Made by a program: the position numbers and the translations under genes. This document shows positions 1 through 7,910 of a DNA stretch of 13,198 nucleotides, piece after piece. The stretch is from assembly GCA_031281815.1 (NCBI GenBank), contig JAITEY010000034.1, positions 1 through 13,198 on the forward strand, written 5' to 3'. The notes below the pieces were generated by a model. It made no database searches and had not been told where the DNA came from. It was given only the letters and a program-made list of their open reading frames with translations. Origin of the DNA: Desulfovibrio sp. (GTDB lineage Bacteria > Desulfobacterota > Desulfovibrionia > Desulfovibrionales > Desulfovibrionaceae). Position 1 is the stretch's first letter. The number at the start of each line of letters is the position of its first letter.

Positions 1-516
1 AACCTGGAGTCCGTGCCCGAGGATATGCTTCTGGCCGTCGACAAGGTGCTGGAGAGCCAACTGATAGCTATGGGCGGAAAAGAAGGAAAGAAAGTGGGCG
101 GCATAAACTCCGTGGCGGAAATTCTCAATGCCGTGGACCGCGCCACCGAAGAAGAAGTGCTGGCGGAAATTGAGGAAACCTCGTCCTCCATGGCAGAGGA
201 AATCCGCAACCTCATGTTCGTGTTCGAGGATGTCAAGAGTCTTGAAGACCGTTCCATCCGCGAGATTCTCAAGGAAATTTCCAATGAGGATCTCACCATG
301 GCCCTGCGCGGGGCGACGGACGACATGAAGGCGCTGTTCTTCAGGAACATGTCCGAGCGCGCCGGAAACATGATCCGCGAAGACTTGGAAATCATGGGAC
401 CGACGCGGCTTTCGGACGTCGAGGCGGCGCAGCAGAACATCGTCAAGGTGGTGCGCAAGCTGGAAGGCGAGGGCCGCATCATGATCAGCCGCGGCGGAGG
501 CGACGTCTTTGTCTGA
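1..516 (+). CDS. fliG: Flagellar motor switch protein FliG, C-terminal part (5' end outside window)
   Basis: The frame is open from the first base, so the gene starts before the window; about 171 C-terminal residues are present and it ends in TGA at 514-516. FliG forms the cytoplasmic rotor (C) ring and, through its C-terminal domain, contacts the MotA stator to generate torque. The visible part shows the end of the middle domain and the whole C-terminal domain: an FVFEDV stretch, ALRGA, FRNMSERA, REDLE, MGPTRL and VRKLEGEG. Compared with the E. coli charged torque residues K264, R281, D288, D289 and R297, this protein has R, R, E, D and R, so the charge pattern is kept with two conservative swaps. 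The stop overlaps the fliH start by 8 nt, which indicates translational coupling. Identification rests on strong motif match. Confidence 0.96.
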   Translation, partial: NLESVPEDMLLAVDKVLESQLIAMGGKEGKKVGGINSVAEILNAVDRATEEEVLAEIEETSSSMAEEIRNLMFVFEDVKSLEDRSIREILKEISNEDLTMALRGATDDMKALFFRNMSERAGNMIREDLEIMGPTRLSDVEAAQQNIVKVVRKLEGEGRIMISRGGGDVFV

Positions 517-1330
517 CGCAGAGGAAAAGCGCGCGGGCGCGTGGGGCACCATATACTCGCGCGGCGACGAATACGGCCTCGGCGGCTTCGAACGCGGGCG
601 GACGACCGCGTGGAACGAAAAGGACGAGACCGAATACCTGGCGCGCGTGCGCCGCAAGGCGGAAGCCATGGCCGCGGAGATTCTCTCCGCGGCCGCTTCC
701 GAAGCGGCCGAACTCCGCGCCGAGGCGGAAAAAACGGGTTACGCGGCCGGCACGGCCCGGGCCGCCGAAGAACTTGAGGAGTTCCGCGCGGGGATGTCCG
801 AGTCGCTCGCCGCCGTCCTGAGCGCCATAGAGGGGCAATGTTCGCATATTTTCGAACAGTGGCGCGACGATATCACGGCAGTGGCCCGTCTGGCCGTGGA
901 GCGCGTGACGGCCCTTGAACTGTCGGAAAAACGCGCCGCCGTTTTGGCCGCTCTGCTCGACGAAGCGGCGTCACTTCTGGAAAAACGCCGGACGCTGGTC
1001 ATACATGTGAACGGCGGGGACGCGCCTGTTCTGGAGGACATTGTCGCCTCGGCGCGGGAGCGTTTTCCGGATGTCGCCTCCTGGCGTGTGCGCGCCGACC
1101 CGGCAATTACGCCGGGCGGCATGCTGGTGGAGAGTGAATCGTCGTTGGCCGACGGACGTCTGGAAAGTCGTATCGCGGCGGTCGACGAAGTGCTGAAAGA
1201 CCTCACCCTTGCCGAACATTTCGGGCAGGACGCGGATTCCGCGGATACGGCGCGCGCAGGCGGGGAAGCGCGTCCCGCGCGTCTTTCTCCGGACCGCTCC
1301 GGACAAAACCCGGATGCGCGCCCGACATGA
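509..1330 (+). CDS. fliH: Flagellar assembly protein FliH
   Basis: This 273-aa protein is the stator-like partner that binds and restrains the export ATPase FliI and brings it to the type III export gate at the flagellar base. The chosen start is TTG at 509: GGAGG at 496-500 lies 8 nt upstream, inside the end of fliG. Residues about 50-90 are an Ala/Glu/Arg-rich helical stretch typical of FliH coiled coil. The C-terminal half carries the family pattern: VIHVNGGD, then a DPAITPGGMLVES stretch, then an ESRIAAVDEVLKDL helix. The last 40 residues are a low-complexity Pro/Arg/Asp tail beyond the usual domain; part of it matches a segment of the hybrid kinase near 6068 (see repeat entry). The stop overlaps the fliI start as ATGA. 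Position between fliG and fliI makes the identity firm despite low conservation in the family. Confidence 0.93.
   Translation: MSDAEEKRAGAWGTIYSRGDEYGLGGFERGRTTAWNEKDETEYLARVRRKAEAMAAEILSAAASEAAELRAEAEKTGYAAGTARAAEELEEFRAGMSESLAAVLSAIEGQCSHIFEQWRDDITAVARLAVERVTALELSEKRAAVLAALLDEAASLLEKRRTLVIHVNGGDAPVLEDIVASARERFPDVASWRVRADPAITPGGMLVESESSLADGRLESRIAAVDEVLKDLTLAEHFGQDADSADTARAGGEARPARLSPDRSGQNPDARPT
1262..1315 (+). repeat. Copy 1 of a dispersed in-frame coding repeat (fliH tail)
   Basis: These 18 codons in the fliH C-terminal tail align without gaps, and in the same reading phase, to 6068-6121 in the hybrid kinase. By hand count 39 of 54 bases match, and the encoded peptides share GxxRPAR then SGQxPD. 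The 3' part can fold as a short hairpin (TCCGG / CCGGA around an A-rich loop). The two host proteins are unrelated, so this looks like a small mobile or convergent linker element; the base composition is GC-rich, so part of the match may be chance. Confidence 0.45.
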
Positions 1331-2649
1331 GCCCCACCCCGCACGGCGCGTTGCGCGCCCTGTCCGGGTTGCGGCCCGTAACCTGTTACGGCAAGGTCAA
1401 CAAGGTCGTCGGCCTGGTAGCCGAAGGCAGCGGCCTGAACGCCCCTGTGGGGTCCGTGTGCCGTATTTTTCCGGACGGCGGGACGCGACGGGCGACGGGA
1501 ATAGATGTCGAGGTTGTGGGGTTCCGCGACGGTTCCCTGCTGTTCATGCCTTACGGCGACCTGCGCGGGGTGCGGCCGGGCAGTCTGGTCGGCGTTGTCG
1601 GCCGTTCTCCCCTGTTTCCCGTCGGCCCGGATATGCGGGGCAAGGCGTTCGACCCCTTCGGCGCGCCCCTTGATCCCTCCTTTTCCGCGGAGCTTCCGGA
1701 ATCCGTGCCCCTGTATGCCGATCCCCCCCCTCCCCTGTCCCGCCCGCGCATCACCGAGCCCCTGGACGTAGGGGTACGCGCGGTCAACGCCCTGCTCACT
1801 CTGGGCAAAGGGCAGCGCATGGGCATCATGGCCGGGTCCGGCGTCGGCAAATCCACGCTCATGGGCATGATGGCCCGCTATACGGAGGCGGACGTCAACG
1901 TCATCGGGCTGGTCGGCGAACGCGGACGCGAAGTTCTTGAATTCATGGAAAAAGATTTGGGCAGGGAAGGCATGGCGCGCTCCGTGCTGGTTGTGGCCAC
2001 GTCCGACCGCTCGCCCCTGCTGCGCATGCGGGCGGCTTACGCGGCCACGGCCGTGGCCGAATACTTCCGGGACAGGGGGCAGAACGTCCTGTTCATGATG
2101 GATTCCGTGACGCGTTTTGCCATGGCCGCGCGCGAAATCGGTCTGGCCGTCGGCGAACCGCCGGCCTCCAAGGGCTACACGCCCTCCGTCTTCGCTCAGC
2201 TTCCCAAACTGCTGGAGCGCGCCGGACGCAGCGCAGCCGGGTCCATCACCGGCATCTACACGGTCCTGGTGGACGGCGACGATTTCACGGAGCCGGTCGC
2301 CGACGCCGTGCGCTCCATCCTCGACGGGCATATCGTGCTGACCCGCGAACTCGCGGACGAAGGACATTTTCCGGCCATAGACGTCTTGCGCAGCATAAGC
2401 CGCCTGCGCCCCGACCTGGTGCCGGACGGCGTCCTGCAGGACGGGCGCGTGGTCATTTCCAGGCTCGCCGCCTACAAGCGCGTGGAAGACATGATCAATA
2501 TCGGGGCCTATGCCCGCGGTTCCAATCCGGAAATAGACAAGGCCATAGACACGCGCGCGCCCGCGAACGCCTTTTTGCGTCAGGACGTCGGCACCGCCTG
2601 TTCGCTGGAGGCCGGCTTCGCGCAATTGCATACGCTTGCGCTCCTGTAG
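1327..2649 (+). CDS. fliI: Flagellum-specific export ATPase FliI
   Basis: FliI is the F1-beta-like ATPase of the flagellar type III secretion apparatus; with FliH and FliJ it delivers and unfolds substrates at the export gate. The ATG at 1327 overlaps the fliH stop by four bases (ATGA). The length of 440 aa is normal. Walker A is GSGVGKST at residues 170-177, followed by LVGERGREV. Walker B is the NVLFMMDSVTRFA stretch with D259. Downstream come GYTPSVFAQLPKLLERAG, the GSITGIYTVLVDGDDFTEPVAD segment and DGHIVLTRELA, all characteristic of FliI rather than F1-beta. A C7 run near 1724 encodes a PPPP stretch and is the obvious place to suspect assembly slips, but the frame is intact. No fliJ follows within the window. 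Confidence 0.98.
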   Translation: MSPTPHGALRALSGLRPVTCYGKVNKVVGLVAEGSGLNAPVGSVCRIFPDGGTRRATGIDVEVVGFRDGSLLFMPYGDLRGVRPGSLVGVVGRSPLFPVGPDMRGKAFDPFGAPLDPSFSAELPESVPLYADPPPPLSRPRITEPLDVGVRAVNALLTLGKGQRMGIMAGSGVGKSTLMGMMARYTEADVNVIGLVGERGREVLEFMEKDLGREGMARSVLVVATSDRSPLLRMRAAYAATAVAEYFRDRGQNVLFMMDSVTRFAMAAREIGLAVGEPPASKGYTPSVFAQLPKLLERAGRSAAGSITGIYTVLVDGDDFTEPVADAVRSILDGHIVLTRELADEGHFPAIDVLRSISRLRPDLVPDGVLQDGRVVISRLAAYKRVEDMINIGAYARGSNPEIDKAIDTRAPANAFLRQDVGTACSLEAGFAQLHTLALL

Positions 2650-2664
2650 TTTTCAGGGTATGCT
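2636..2664 (+). promoter_or_regulatory. Candidate sigma70-type promoter for the FIST/kinase unit
   Basis: TTGCGC (2636-2641), a 17-nt spacer and TATGCT (2659-2664) straddle the end of fliI. Only three to four of six bases match consensus in each box, so this is a weak call. It would start transcription near 2671 and leave a leader of about 230 nt. Confidence 0.3.
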
Positions 2665-2899
2665 GAGTTCTGTACGCCGGTCACGGCGGAGGCAGGGGCA
2701 GGCCGACAGGCTCCAAGAAGGCGGCAGGCCCCAAAAGATCCCAAGGCCGCTGGCCGTCCGTTCAGAGCCGCGCCGGCTCCGCTCCGCCTGCGTACAGCCG
2801 CAACACGGGCGGGGGCAGTGAAGACGCGGAACACGCTTGCTTCACACGACAATGGTGCACACAACAACGGGGATGCGCCCGCACAGTGGAGGTCCGGCC
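2650..2899. other. 250-nt gene-free stretch between fliI and the FIST gene
   Basis: No frame here carries a ribosome-binding site plus recognisable protein. A compact perfect hairpin, GAGCCG-CGC-CGGCTC at 2765-2779, has no T-run after it, so it is not a convincing terminator. The stretch contains the FIST Shine-Dalgarno (GGAGG at 2888-2892). It may simply be a long leader. Confidence 0.5.
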
Positions 2900-4054
2900 A
2901 TGATACGCATGCTGACCGCATACACACGGGAAATCGACGACATCAAAAGGGCCGCGGCGGAAATCCTGGAGCAGTTGCAGCTTGACGAGCGGCTGCTTCG
3001 TTGTTCCGTCGGTCTTCTGGCATTTCACCCGGACTTTCTGGAAACAGGCGCCGTCAAGGCCGTAAGCGCGGCGCTCCCGTTTGACAGCATAGGCGGGACG
3101 ACGTCCAATCTTGCCGTTCCCGGCGATCTGGGCGACCTCATACTGACCGTGACCGTGTTGACGAGCGACGACGTCGAGTTCAGGGCGGGCGCCGTCCTCC
3201 TTGATGACGACCCCGGCGCGTCCATACGGGAATCGTACGCGCGGCTCGTGCCGCATGCCGGGGAAAAGCCGGCCCTGCTGTTGACGGTCGCCCCGGTCAT
3301 CGGCAACGTCGGAGGGGACGACGTCATTGAAGCCTTGAATGCTGCGTCCGGCGGAGTCCCCGTGTTCGGCTCCCTGGCCACCGCCCCCAATCCCTACCTC
3401 CACGGCACAGCGACTTGCATGAACGGCGCGCATCAGGAGAACCTGTTCACGCTCATTGCCGTATTCGGGGATGTCAATCCGCAATTTTACCATACCAGCA
3501 TCCCGGATGACAGGGTGATACAGCAAAACGCCGTCATTACGCGGTCGGAAAAACACATGCTTCAGAGCATCAACGGTCTGAGCGCACTCGGCTATCTTGA
3601 ATCCATAGGCTTGGCCGAGAACGGCAATATCGCCGCCGGCATCGCGTCCATTCCCTTCGTCCTGGGCCTGGACGACGGCACACGCTTGGTACGCGCCGCC
3701 AACCGGGCCACGAAGGAAGGATACATCAAGGCATACGGCAACGTCCCCCAAGGCGCATCAATAGGCTTTTCGGGCTGCAACGCCGGGTTCGTCCTCAACT
3801 CCGCAAAGGAACGCGTGGCTCGGCCGATTGCGGCTTCCGGCAGGGACTGTGCGCTGATTGTTTCCTGCGAAGCCCGTAAATGGACGCTCGGCACACGACC
3901 GACAGCGGAGATGCGGGAAGTGGTCGACTGCCTGGATACCCTGCTCCCCTACCGCATCATCTATGCCGGGGGAGAACTCTGCCCCGTAACAAACCGCGCC
4001 GGTCGGCTTGTCAACAGCTTCCAGAATTTTTCAATGATTGCCTGCGTACTGTAA
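2900..4054 (+). CDS. FIST-domain sensory protein (FIST_N + FIST_C), paralogue 1
   Basis: This 384-aa cytosolic protein belongs to the FIST family of ligand-binding sensors that usually act beside histidine kinases, diguanylate cyclases or chemoreceptors. The start at 2900 is preferred over an upstream ATG because GGAGG at 2888-2892 sits 7 nt before it and because the paralogue at 6600-7766 begins with the same MIRMLTA-TREIDD sequence. The N-terminal half shows CSVGLLAFHPDF, PFDSIGGTTS and VPVFGSLATA. The C-terminal half shows ISCEARKWTLG, YAGGELCPV and a closing FQNFSMIACVL, matching FIST_C. There is no signal peptide or membrane segment. It is 42 nt upstream of the hybrid kinase and likely its sensor partner. 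The haem-binding NosP proteins are FIST members beside hybrid kinases; whether this one binds haem cannot be told, though His43 is kept in both paralogues. Ligand unknown. Confidence 0.9.
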   Translation: MIRMLTAYTREIDDIKRAAAEILEQLQLDERLLRCSVGLLAFHPDFLETGAVKAVSAALPFDSIGGTTSNLAVPGDLGDLILTVTVLTSDDVEFRAGAVLLDDDPGASIRESYARLVPHAGEKPALLLTVAPVIGNVGGDDVIEALNAASGGVPVFGSLATAPNPYLHGTATCMNGAHQENLFTLIAVFGDVNPQFYHTSIPDDRVIQQNAVITRSEKHMLQSINGLSALGYLESIGLAENGNIAAGIASIPFVLGLDDGTRLVRAANRATKEGYIKAYGNVPQGASIGFSGCNAGFVLNSAKERVARPIAASGRDCALIVSCEARKWTLGTRPTAEMREVVDCLDTLLPYRIIYAGGELCPVTNRAGRLVNSFQNFSMIACVL

Positions 4055-4096
4055 CATGTTGCAATGCACATCCGGCTCCTTCCGGAGGAATTTCCG

Positions 4097-6580
4097 ATGA
4101 CGGCCGCCACGCCGGACGAGTCGGCCGACATTGCGGCGCTCAAAATACAGATACGCAAGCTGCAGCGCGAAAACACCGCGCTGAAAAACTCCATGACGCT
4201 GGCGGATTCCTTTACCCAGGCCCAGACGCGTTTCTACGCCAATTTACAAACGGAGAAATCGCGGCAGGAAAAATACCTGAACATGCTGCTCAGCAACAGC
4301 ATCAGCATTATCCTGCTGCTGGACAAAGAAGGAGGGGTCGCTTACTTCACGGCCCAGTTCCTTAAAATCGTCGGCATTGAGAACGGCGATACGCTCAAGG
4401 GCATGAAATTTCCCGACCTTGTCGAAATAACGCGGCAAAACGGGTTTTCGCTGGCGCCGATAACGGACCTGTTCACGCATGCCTATCGGGATAAAACTGT
4501 TGTTCGCGCCGAGGTTCCCCTCCATACCGGTGAAAAAAGTGAAGTAAGCGTGTTTTCCGTCTGCATAACGCCTTTGATGGACCAGGGAAACAATATTGAA
4601 GGCTTTATGCTGCTTCTGCACGATATTACCGAGCTGGCCACAGCCAAGGAAAAGGCTGAGCAGGCCAATATTGCCAAAAGCCTTTTTCTGGCCCGCATGA
4701 GCCATGAAATACGCACTCCCATGAATGCCGTCATGGGGCTCAGCGAATTGGCCGCCATGCACTACGGCAAGGCGCAATGCATGGAATACATCACCGGGAT
4801 ACAACAAGCCGGTGCAAATTTGCTGTCCATTATCAACGATATCCTTGATTTTTCCAAGATTGAATCGGGGCGGATGGAGATAGCGCCGACGCGTTAAGAT
4901 ACAGCTTCCCAGCTGAACGATATACTGATGATTATCAAGGTCCGTCTTGAAGACAAGCCTTTGTTGTTCGAGAGTGAGCTTGATGAGTCCATACCGGCCT
5001 CGCTCTTCGGCGATGAAATGCGTGTGCGTCAAATTTTGTTGAATCTTTTATCCAATGCCGTCAAATACACCCGGAAAGGATTTATCAAGTTTACGATTCA
5101 ATGCGAATTGTTGTCTTCGGAGACGGCTAGGTTGACGTTCATTGTCGCCGACAGCGGCATCGGCATCAAGGCCGAGCATATGCCGCGTCTTTTCGGAGAT
5201 TTTGTCCGCCTTGACCAAATGCACAACAGGGCCATTCAGGGCACCGGCCTGGGTCTGGCCATCGCGCGCAGCTTGTGCCGCGCCATGGGCGGCGATATAC
5301 GCGTGACGAGCGAATACGGCGTGGGTTCGACCTTCACGGCGACCGTCATGCAGGAAGTCGCCGACCCCCGTCCCATGGGTTCTCTGAGCGGCAGAACGGC
5401 CGGCAAGGGCCGGGGTCGGGACATCCGTTTTACGGCTCCGGACGTTCGCGTGCTCATTGTCGACGATATGGACACCAATCTGATGGTGGCGGAAGGGCTG
5501 CTTGCGCCGTACAAGATGAAAACCGACGTCTGCCGGAGCGGAGAAGACGCGCTGACGTTGATTGAAGCGCATGCTTACGACCTTGTCCTCATGGATCACA
5601 TGATGCCGGGCATGGACGGCATGGAAGCGACGCGCGTCATCAGGGCCATGCCCGAGGAGCGCTGCCGGACGGTGCCTGTTGTCGCGCTCACGGCCAACGC
5701 CGTCTCCGGCATGCGTGAAATGTTCCTGGCCAACGGCTTCAATGATTTTCTTTCCAAGCCCATAGAAGTGCCCAAGCTGGACGCATTGCTGAGACAATGG
5801 ATTCCCGAAGCGAAACGTCGAAAAATGCCGTCGGCCGACGAGTACGGTTTGGAAGGGAACGGCTTCGGGAACGACGAGCGGCAAAGCGCGGAGGATGCCG
5901 AGCCGTCTTTTCCGGAAATCGCGGGCCTGCACACCGCCGCCGGGATTGCCCGGATCGGCGGGTCGCGACGCCGTTATCTGGACTTGCTGACGGTGTTCCG
6001 GCGGGACGCGCAAGCCGCCGCGCCGCTGCTTGCGCGCGAGCCGGACGCCGCGTCCCCGGAAGCTGCCGGGGGAGAGCGTCCCGCGCGGACTCCCGCGGAA
6101 GATTCCGGGCAAAGCCCGGACAGTTCCCTGCGCGCCTTCGTCACGCAGGTTCATGCGCTGAAAAGCGCTCTGGCCGCCGTCGGCGCGGACGACCTGTCAC
6201 AGACGGCCGCCGTTCTGGAAAAGGCGGGCCGTGCGGGTGATATACCCGTGATCCGTGAGCATCTTGCGCCGTTTCGGGAAAAGCTTGCGGCCCTTACGGA
6301 GCGCATAGGCGAGGTTGTTGCGCATGCGTCGGTCGGGTCGCCCTCCGGGGACGGCGCGGAGGCGCGCGGGCAGGAAATCGACAACGACTTGTCGCGCCTG
6401 CAGAAGGCGTTGGAAACAAGGGACATCGACGCTGCGGATGCCGCTTTGGCGCGTCTGCAGGCCATGCCCTTGCCCGAAGCGCTGCGGGACGCCGTAGCCG
6501 CAACGGCCGACTGCGCCCTGGAGGCGGACTTCCAAAAAGCGGCGGACATCGTGAACGCCCTGCTTGCGCAGAAAGCGTGA
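4097..6580 (+). pseudogene. PAS hybrid sensor histidine kinase (HisKA-HATPase-REC-HPt), interrupted by one in-frame TAA
   Basis: Start at 4097: GGAGG at 4084-4088 is 8 nt upstream. The frame stays the same to 6580, broken only by TAA at 4895-4897 (codon 267). Codons after it read on as DTASQLNDIL, normal kinase sequence, and related kinases commonly have Tyr at this place, so one TAC/TAT to TAA change explains it. Order by residue: coiled coil 10-60; PAS about 61-185; HisKA with MSHEIRTPMN and phospho-acceptor H203; stop at 267; HATPase with N-box N316/N320, DSGIG at 352, GTGLGLA at 382; receiver with D456/D457, phospho-acceptor D500 and K554; HPt with VHALKSA and H686. No transmembrane segment is seen, so it is a cytosolic phosphorelay protein taking input from PAS and probably from the FIST partner. 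As written it yields a 266-aa PAS-HisKA fragment. An ATG at 4928 could open the ATPase half but has no Shine-Dalgarno. A sequencing error is the main alternative. Confidence 0.88.
6068..6121 (+). repeat. Copy 2 of a dispersed in-frame coding repeat (kinase HPt loop)
   Basis: This segment, in the same phase as its match at 1262-1315 in fliH, encodes a GGERPAR...SGQSPD peptide inserted between the first helix of the HPt domain and the helix carrying H686. Its 3' end forms a perfect 7-bp hairpin, TCCGGGC-AAA-GCCCGGA. HPt domains do not normally carry a loop of this length here. Confidence 0.45.
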
Positions 6581-6599
6581 GCGACGCGCCCGCCCCGTA

Positions 6600-7766
6600 T
6601 TACCCTCCGGAGCGCAACAGGCAGGCAATCATCGAAAAATTGTGAAAAGCGTTGACCTGCCGGCCTTCGCGGTTTTTCACGGGGCACAGTTCGCCTGCCG
6701 CATAGGCGAACTGGTATGTGCACGACCGGTCCAGATACTTGGCCAGTTCATATATCTCCCCCGTCGTTCCCGAGCCGAGGGGCCATTTGCGTCCGTCGCA
6801 GGAGAAAATCAGCGCATCGGCGTTGCCGCGGGCCGCAACGGCGCGGGCTATGTCGTCGCGTGCGGATTGGAGTACATACGCGGCGCCGGCATCGGAAAAA
6901 CCGATCTTCGCGCCTTGGGGGACGGAGCCGTATGTCAGAATGTCGCCTTCCTTCGTGACGCTGTGTGCGGAGCGCACCACACGGGAACCGTCGTCCAGGG
7001 TCAGGACGAAAGGAATGGAGCCTATGCCCGCGATGTTGCCCTGTTCCGCCAAACCTATGGACTCAAGATAGTCGAGCGGAACGAGGTTGTTGATGCTCTG
7101 AATCCTGTTGTTCACGGCTTTGGTGATGACGGACTTTTGATGTATGATCCTGCCGTCCGGTATGGTGGTCAGGTAAAATTCCGGGTTGACCTCGCCGAAC
7201 AGGGCGACAAGCGTCAACAGACCCGCATGATGTTCGCCGTTGCAGCAGATTTCAATGCCGCTGCCGTCGGGCGTGGGAGTAAAAGGCAAGGACCCGAATA
7301 CGGGAATGCCGCCGGAAACCGCGTCCAGGGCCGCGAGCAGGTCATCGCCCCCGAAGTCGGCCATGACCGGGGCCAACGTGAACAGCAGCGCCGGTTTTTC
7401 CGTGAAAGGCGGCGCGAGCCGCGCATACAGCCGCTGTATCGCGGCCAGCGGCTCATTCTCCGCGAGGCTGCAGGCGCCTGTCCGGAACTGGATATCGTCG
7501 CTCGTCAGTACGCTGACGGTCAGCATCAGGTCGCCCCCGGCCCCCGTGACCGCCGTAGCGGAAGCCGTGCCGCCGACGAAGTCGAAGGGGAGAGCTGCGC
7601 CGACGGCCCCGACGACGCCCGTTTCCATAAATTCCGGATGAAATGACGATATCCCGACGGAATGACGCAACAGGTGTTCTTCCAACTGTAGTTGCCGCAT
7701 GATGTCGTCAACGGCGCCGTTGACGTCGTCAATTTCGCGGGTATGCGCTGTCAGCATGCGTATCAT
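6600..7766 (-). CDS. FIST-domain sensory protein, paralogue 2
   Basis: This 388-aa protein is a clear paralogue of the FIST protein at 2900-4054, well over half identical by eye across the full length. It has the same landmarks: FHPEF with His43, PFDFVGGTAS, VNPEFY, LDYLESIGLAEQGNIAG, FSCDGRKWPLG, YAAGELCPV and FHNFSMIACLL, plus a short RSGG tail. The ATG at 7766 is chosen because it aligns with the start of paralogue 1; its ribosome-binding site is poor (GGGAC about 9 nt upstream), and an in-frame ATG further upstream cannot be excluded. The gene ends 19 nt from the end of the kinase gene and points at it, so the two transcripts must converge. It lies downstream of xth on the same strand, 144 nt away. 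It could be a second ligand sensor for the same kinase, but its orientation means separate transcription. Confidence 0.9.
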   Translation of the reverse strand: MIRMLTAHTREIDDVNGAVDDIMRQLQLEEHLLRHSVGISSFHPEFMETGVVGAVGAALPFDFVGGTASATAVTGAGGDLMLTVSVLTSDDIQFRTGACSLAENEPLAAIQRLYARLAPPFTEKPALLFTLAPVMADFGGDDLLAALDAVSGGIPVFGSLPFTPTPDGSGIEICCNGEHHAGLLTLVALFGEVNPEFYLTTIPDGRIIHQKSVITKAVNNRIQSINNLVPLDYLESIGLAEQGNIAGIGSIPFVLTLDDGSRVVRSAHSVTKEGDILTYGSVPQGAKIGFSDAGAAYVLQSARDDIARAVAARGNADALIFSCDGRKWPLGSGTTGEIYELAKYLDRSCTYQFAYAAGELCPVKNREGRQVNAFHNFSMIACLLRSGG

Positions 7767-7876
7767 GGCGGATGCGTCCCGATGCCCGCAAGGTTTTTTC
7801 AGACGTTGCGGGATGTTGCCGGATTGTGGTTCGGGCGTGCCCGGCGGAAACGAATATACTTTTCCAATCATCCGCC

Positions 7877-7891
7877 GCCGCCGAAGGCGAC
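7877..7891 (-). other. Short UUCG-capped hairpin between xth and the FIST gene
   Basis: On the minus strand GTCGCC-TTC-GGCGGC forms a six-pair stem with a UUCG-type cap 20 nt after the xth stop. No T-run follows, so it may be a weak terminator or an mRNA 3'-end stabiliser. A TATATT box 25-30 nt further on could be a -10 for the FIST gene, but no good -35 precedes it. Confidence 0.3.
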
Positions 7892-7910
7892 GGTTCGACC
7901 GAAGCACGGT

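Noticed and set aside
739..2631. 630-codon open frame on the minus strand opposite fliH and fliI
   Set aside because: It lies wholly against well-identified genes, has Arg/Gly/His-rich composition with no domain, and is the usual result of GC-rich codon use.
2636..2821. 61-codon frame after fliI, considered as fliJ
   Set aside because: FliJ is about 140-150 aa and coiled-coil; this frame is short, Arg/Gln-rich and lacks a ribosome-binding site.
6564..7646. 360-codon plus-strand frame opposite the second FIST gene
   Set aside because: The minus-strand FIST protein explains the sequence; this frame shows no domain and starts inside the kinase end.
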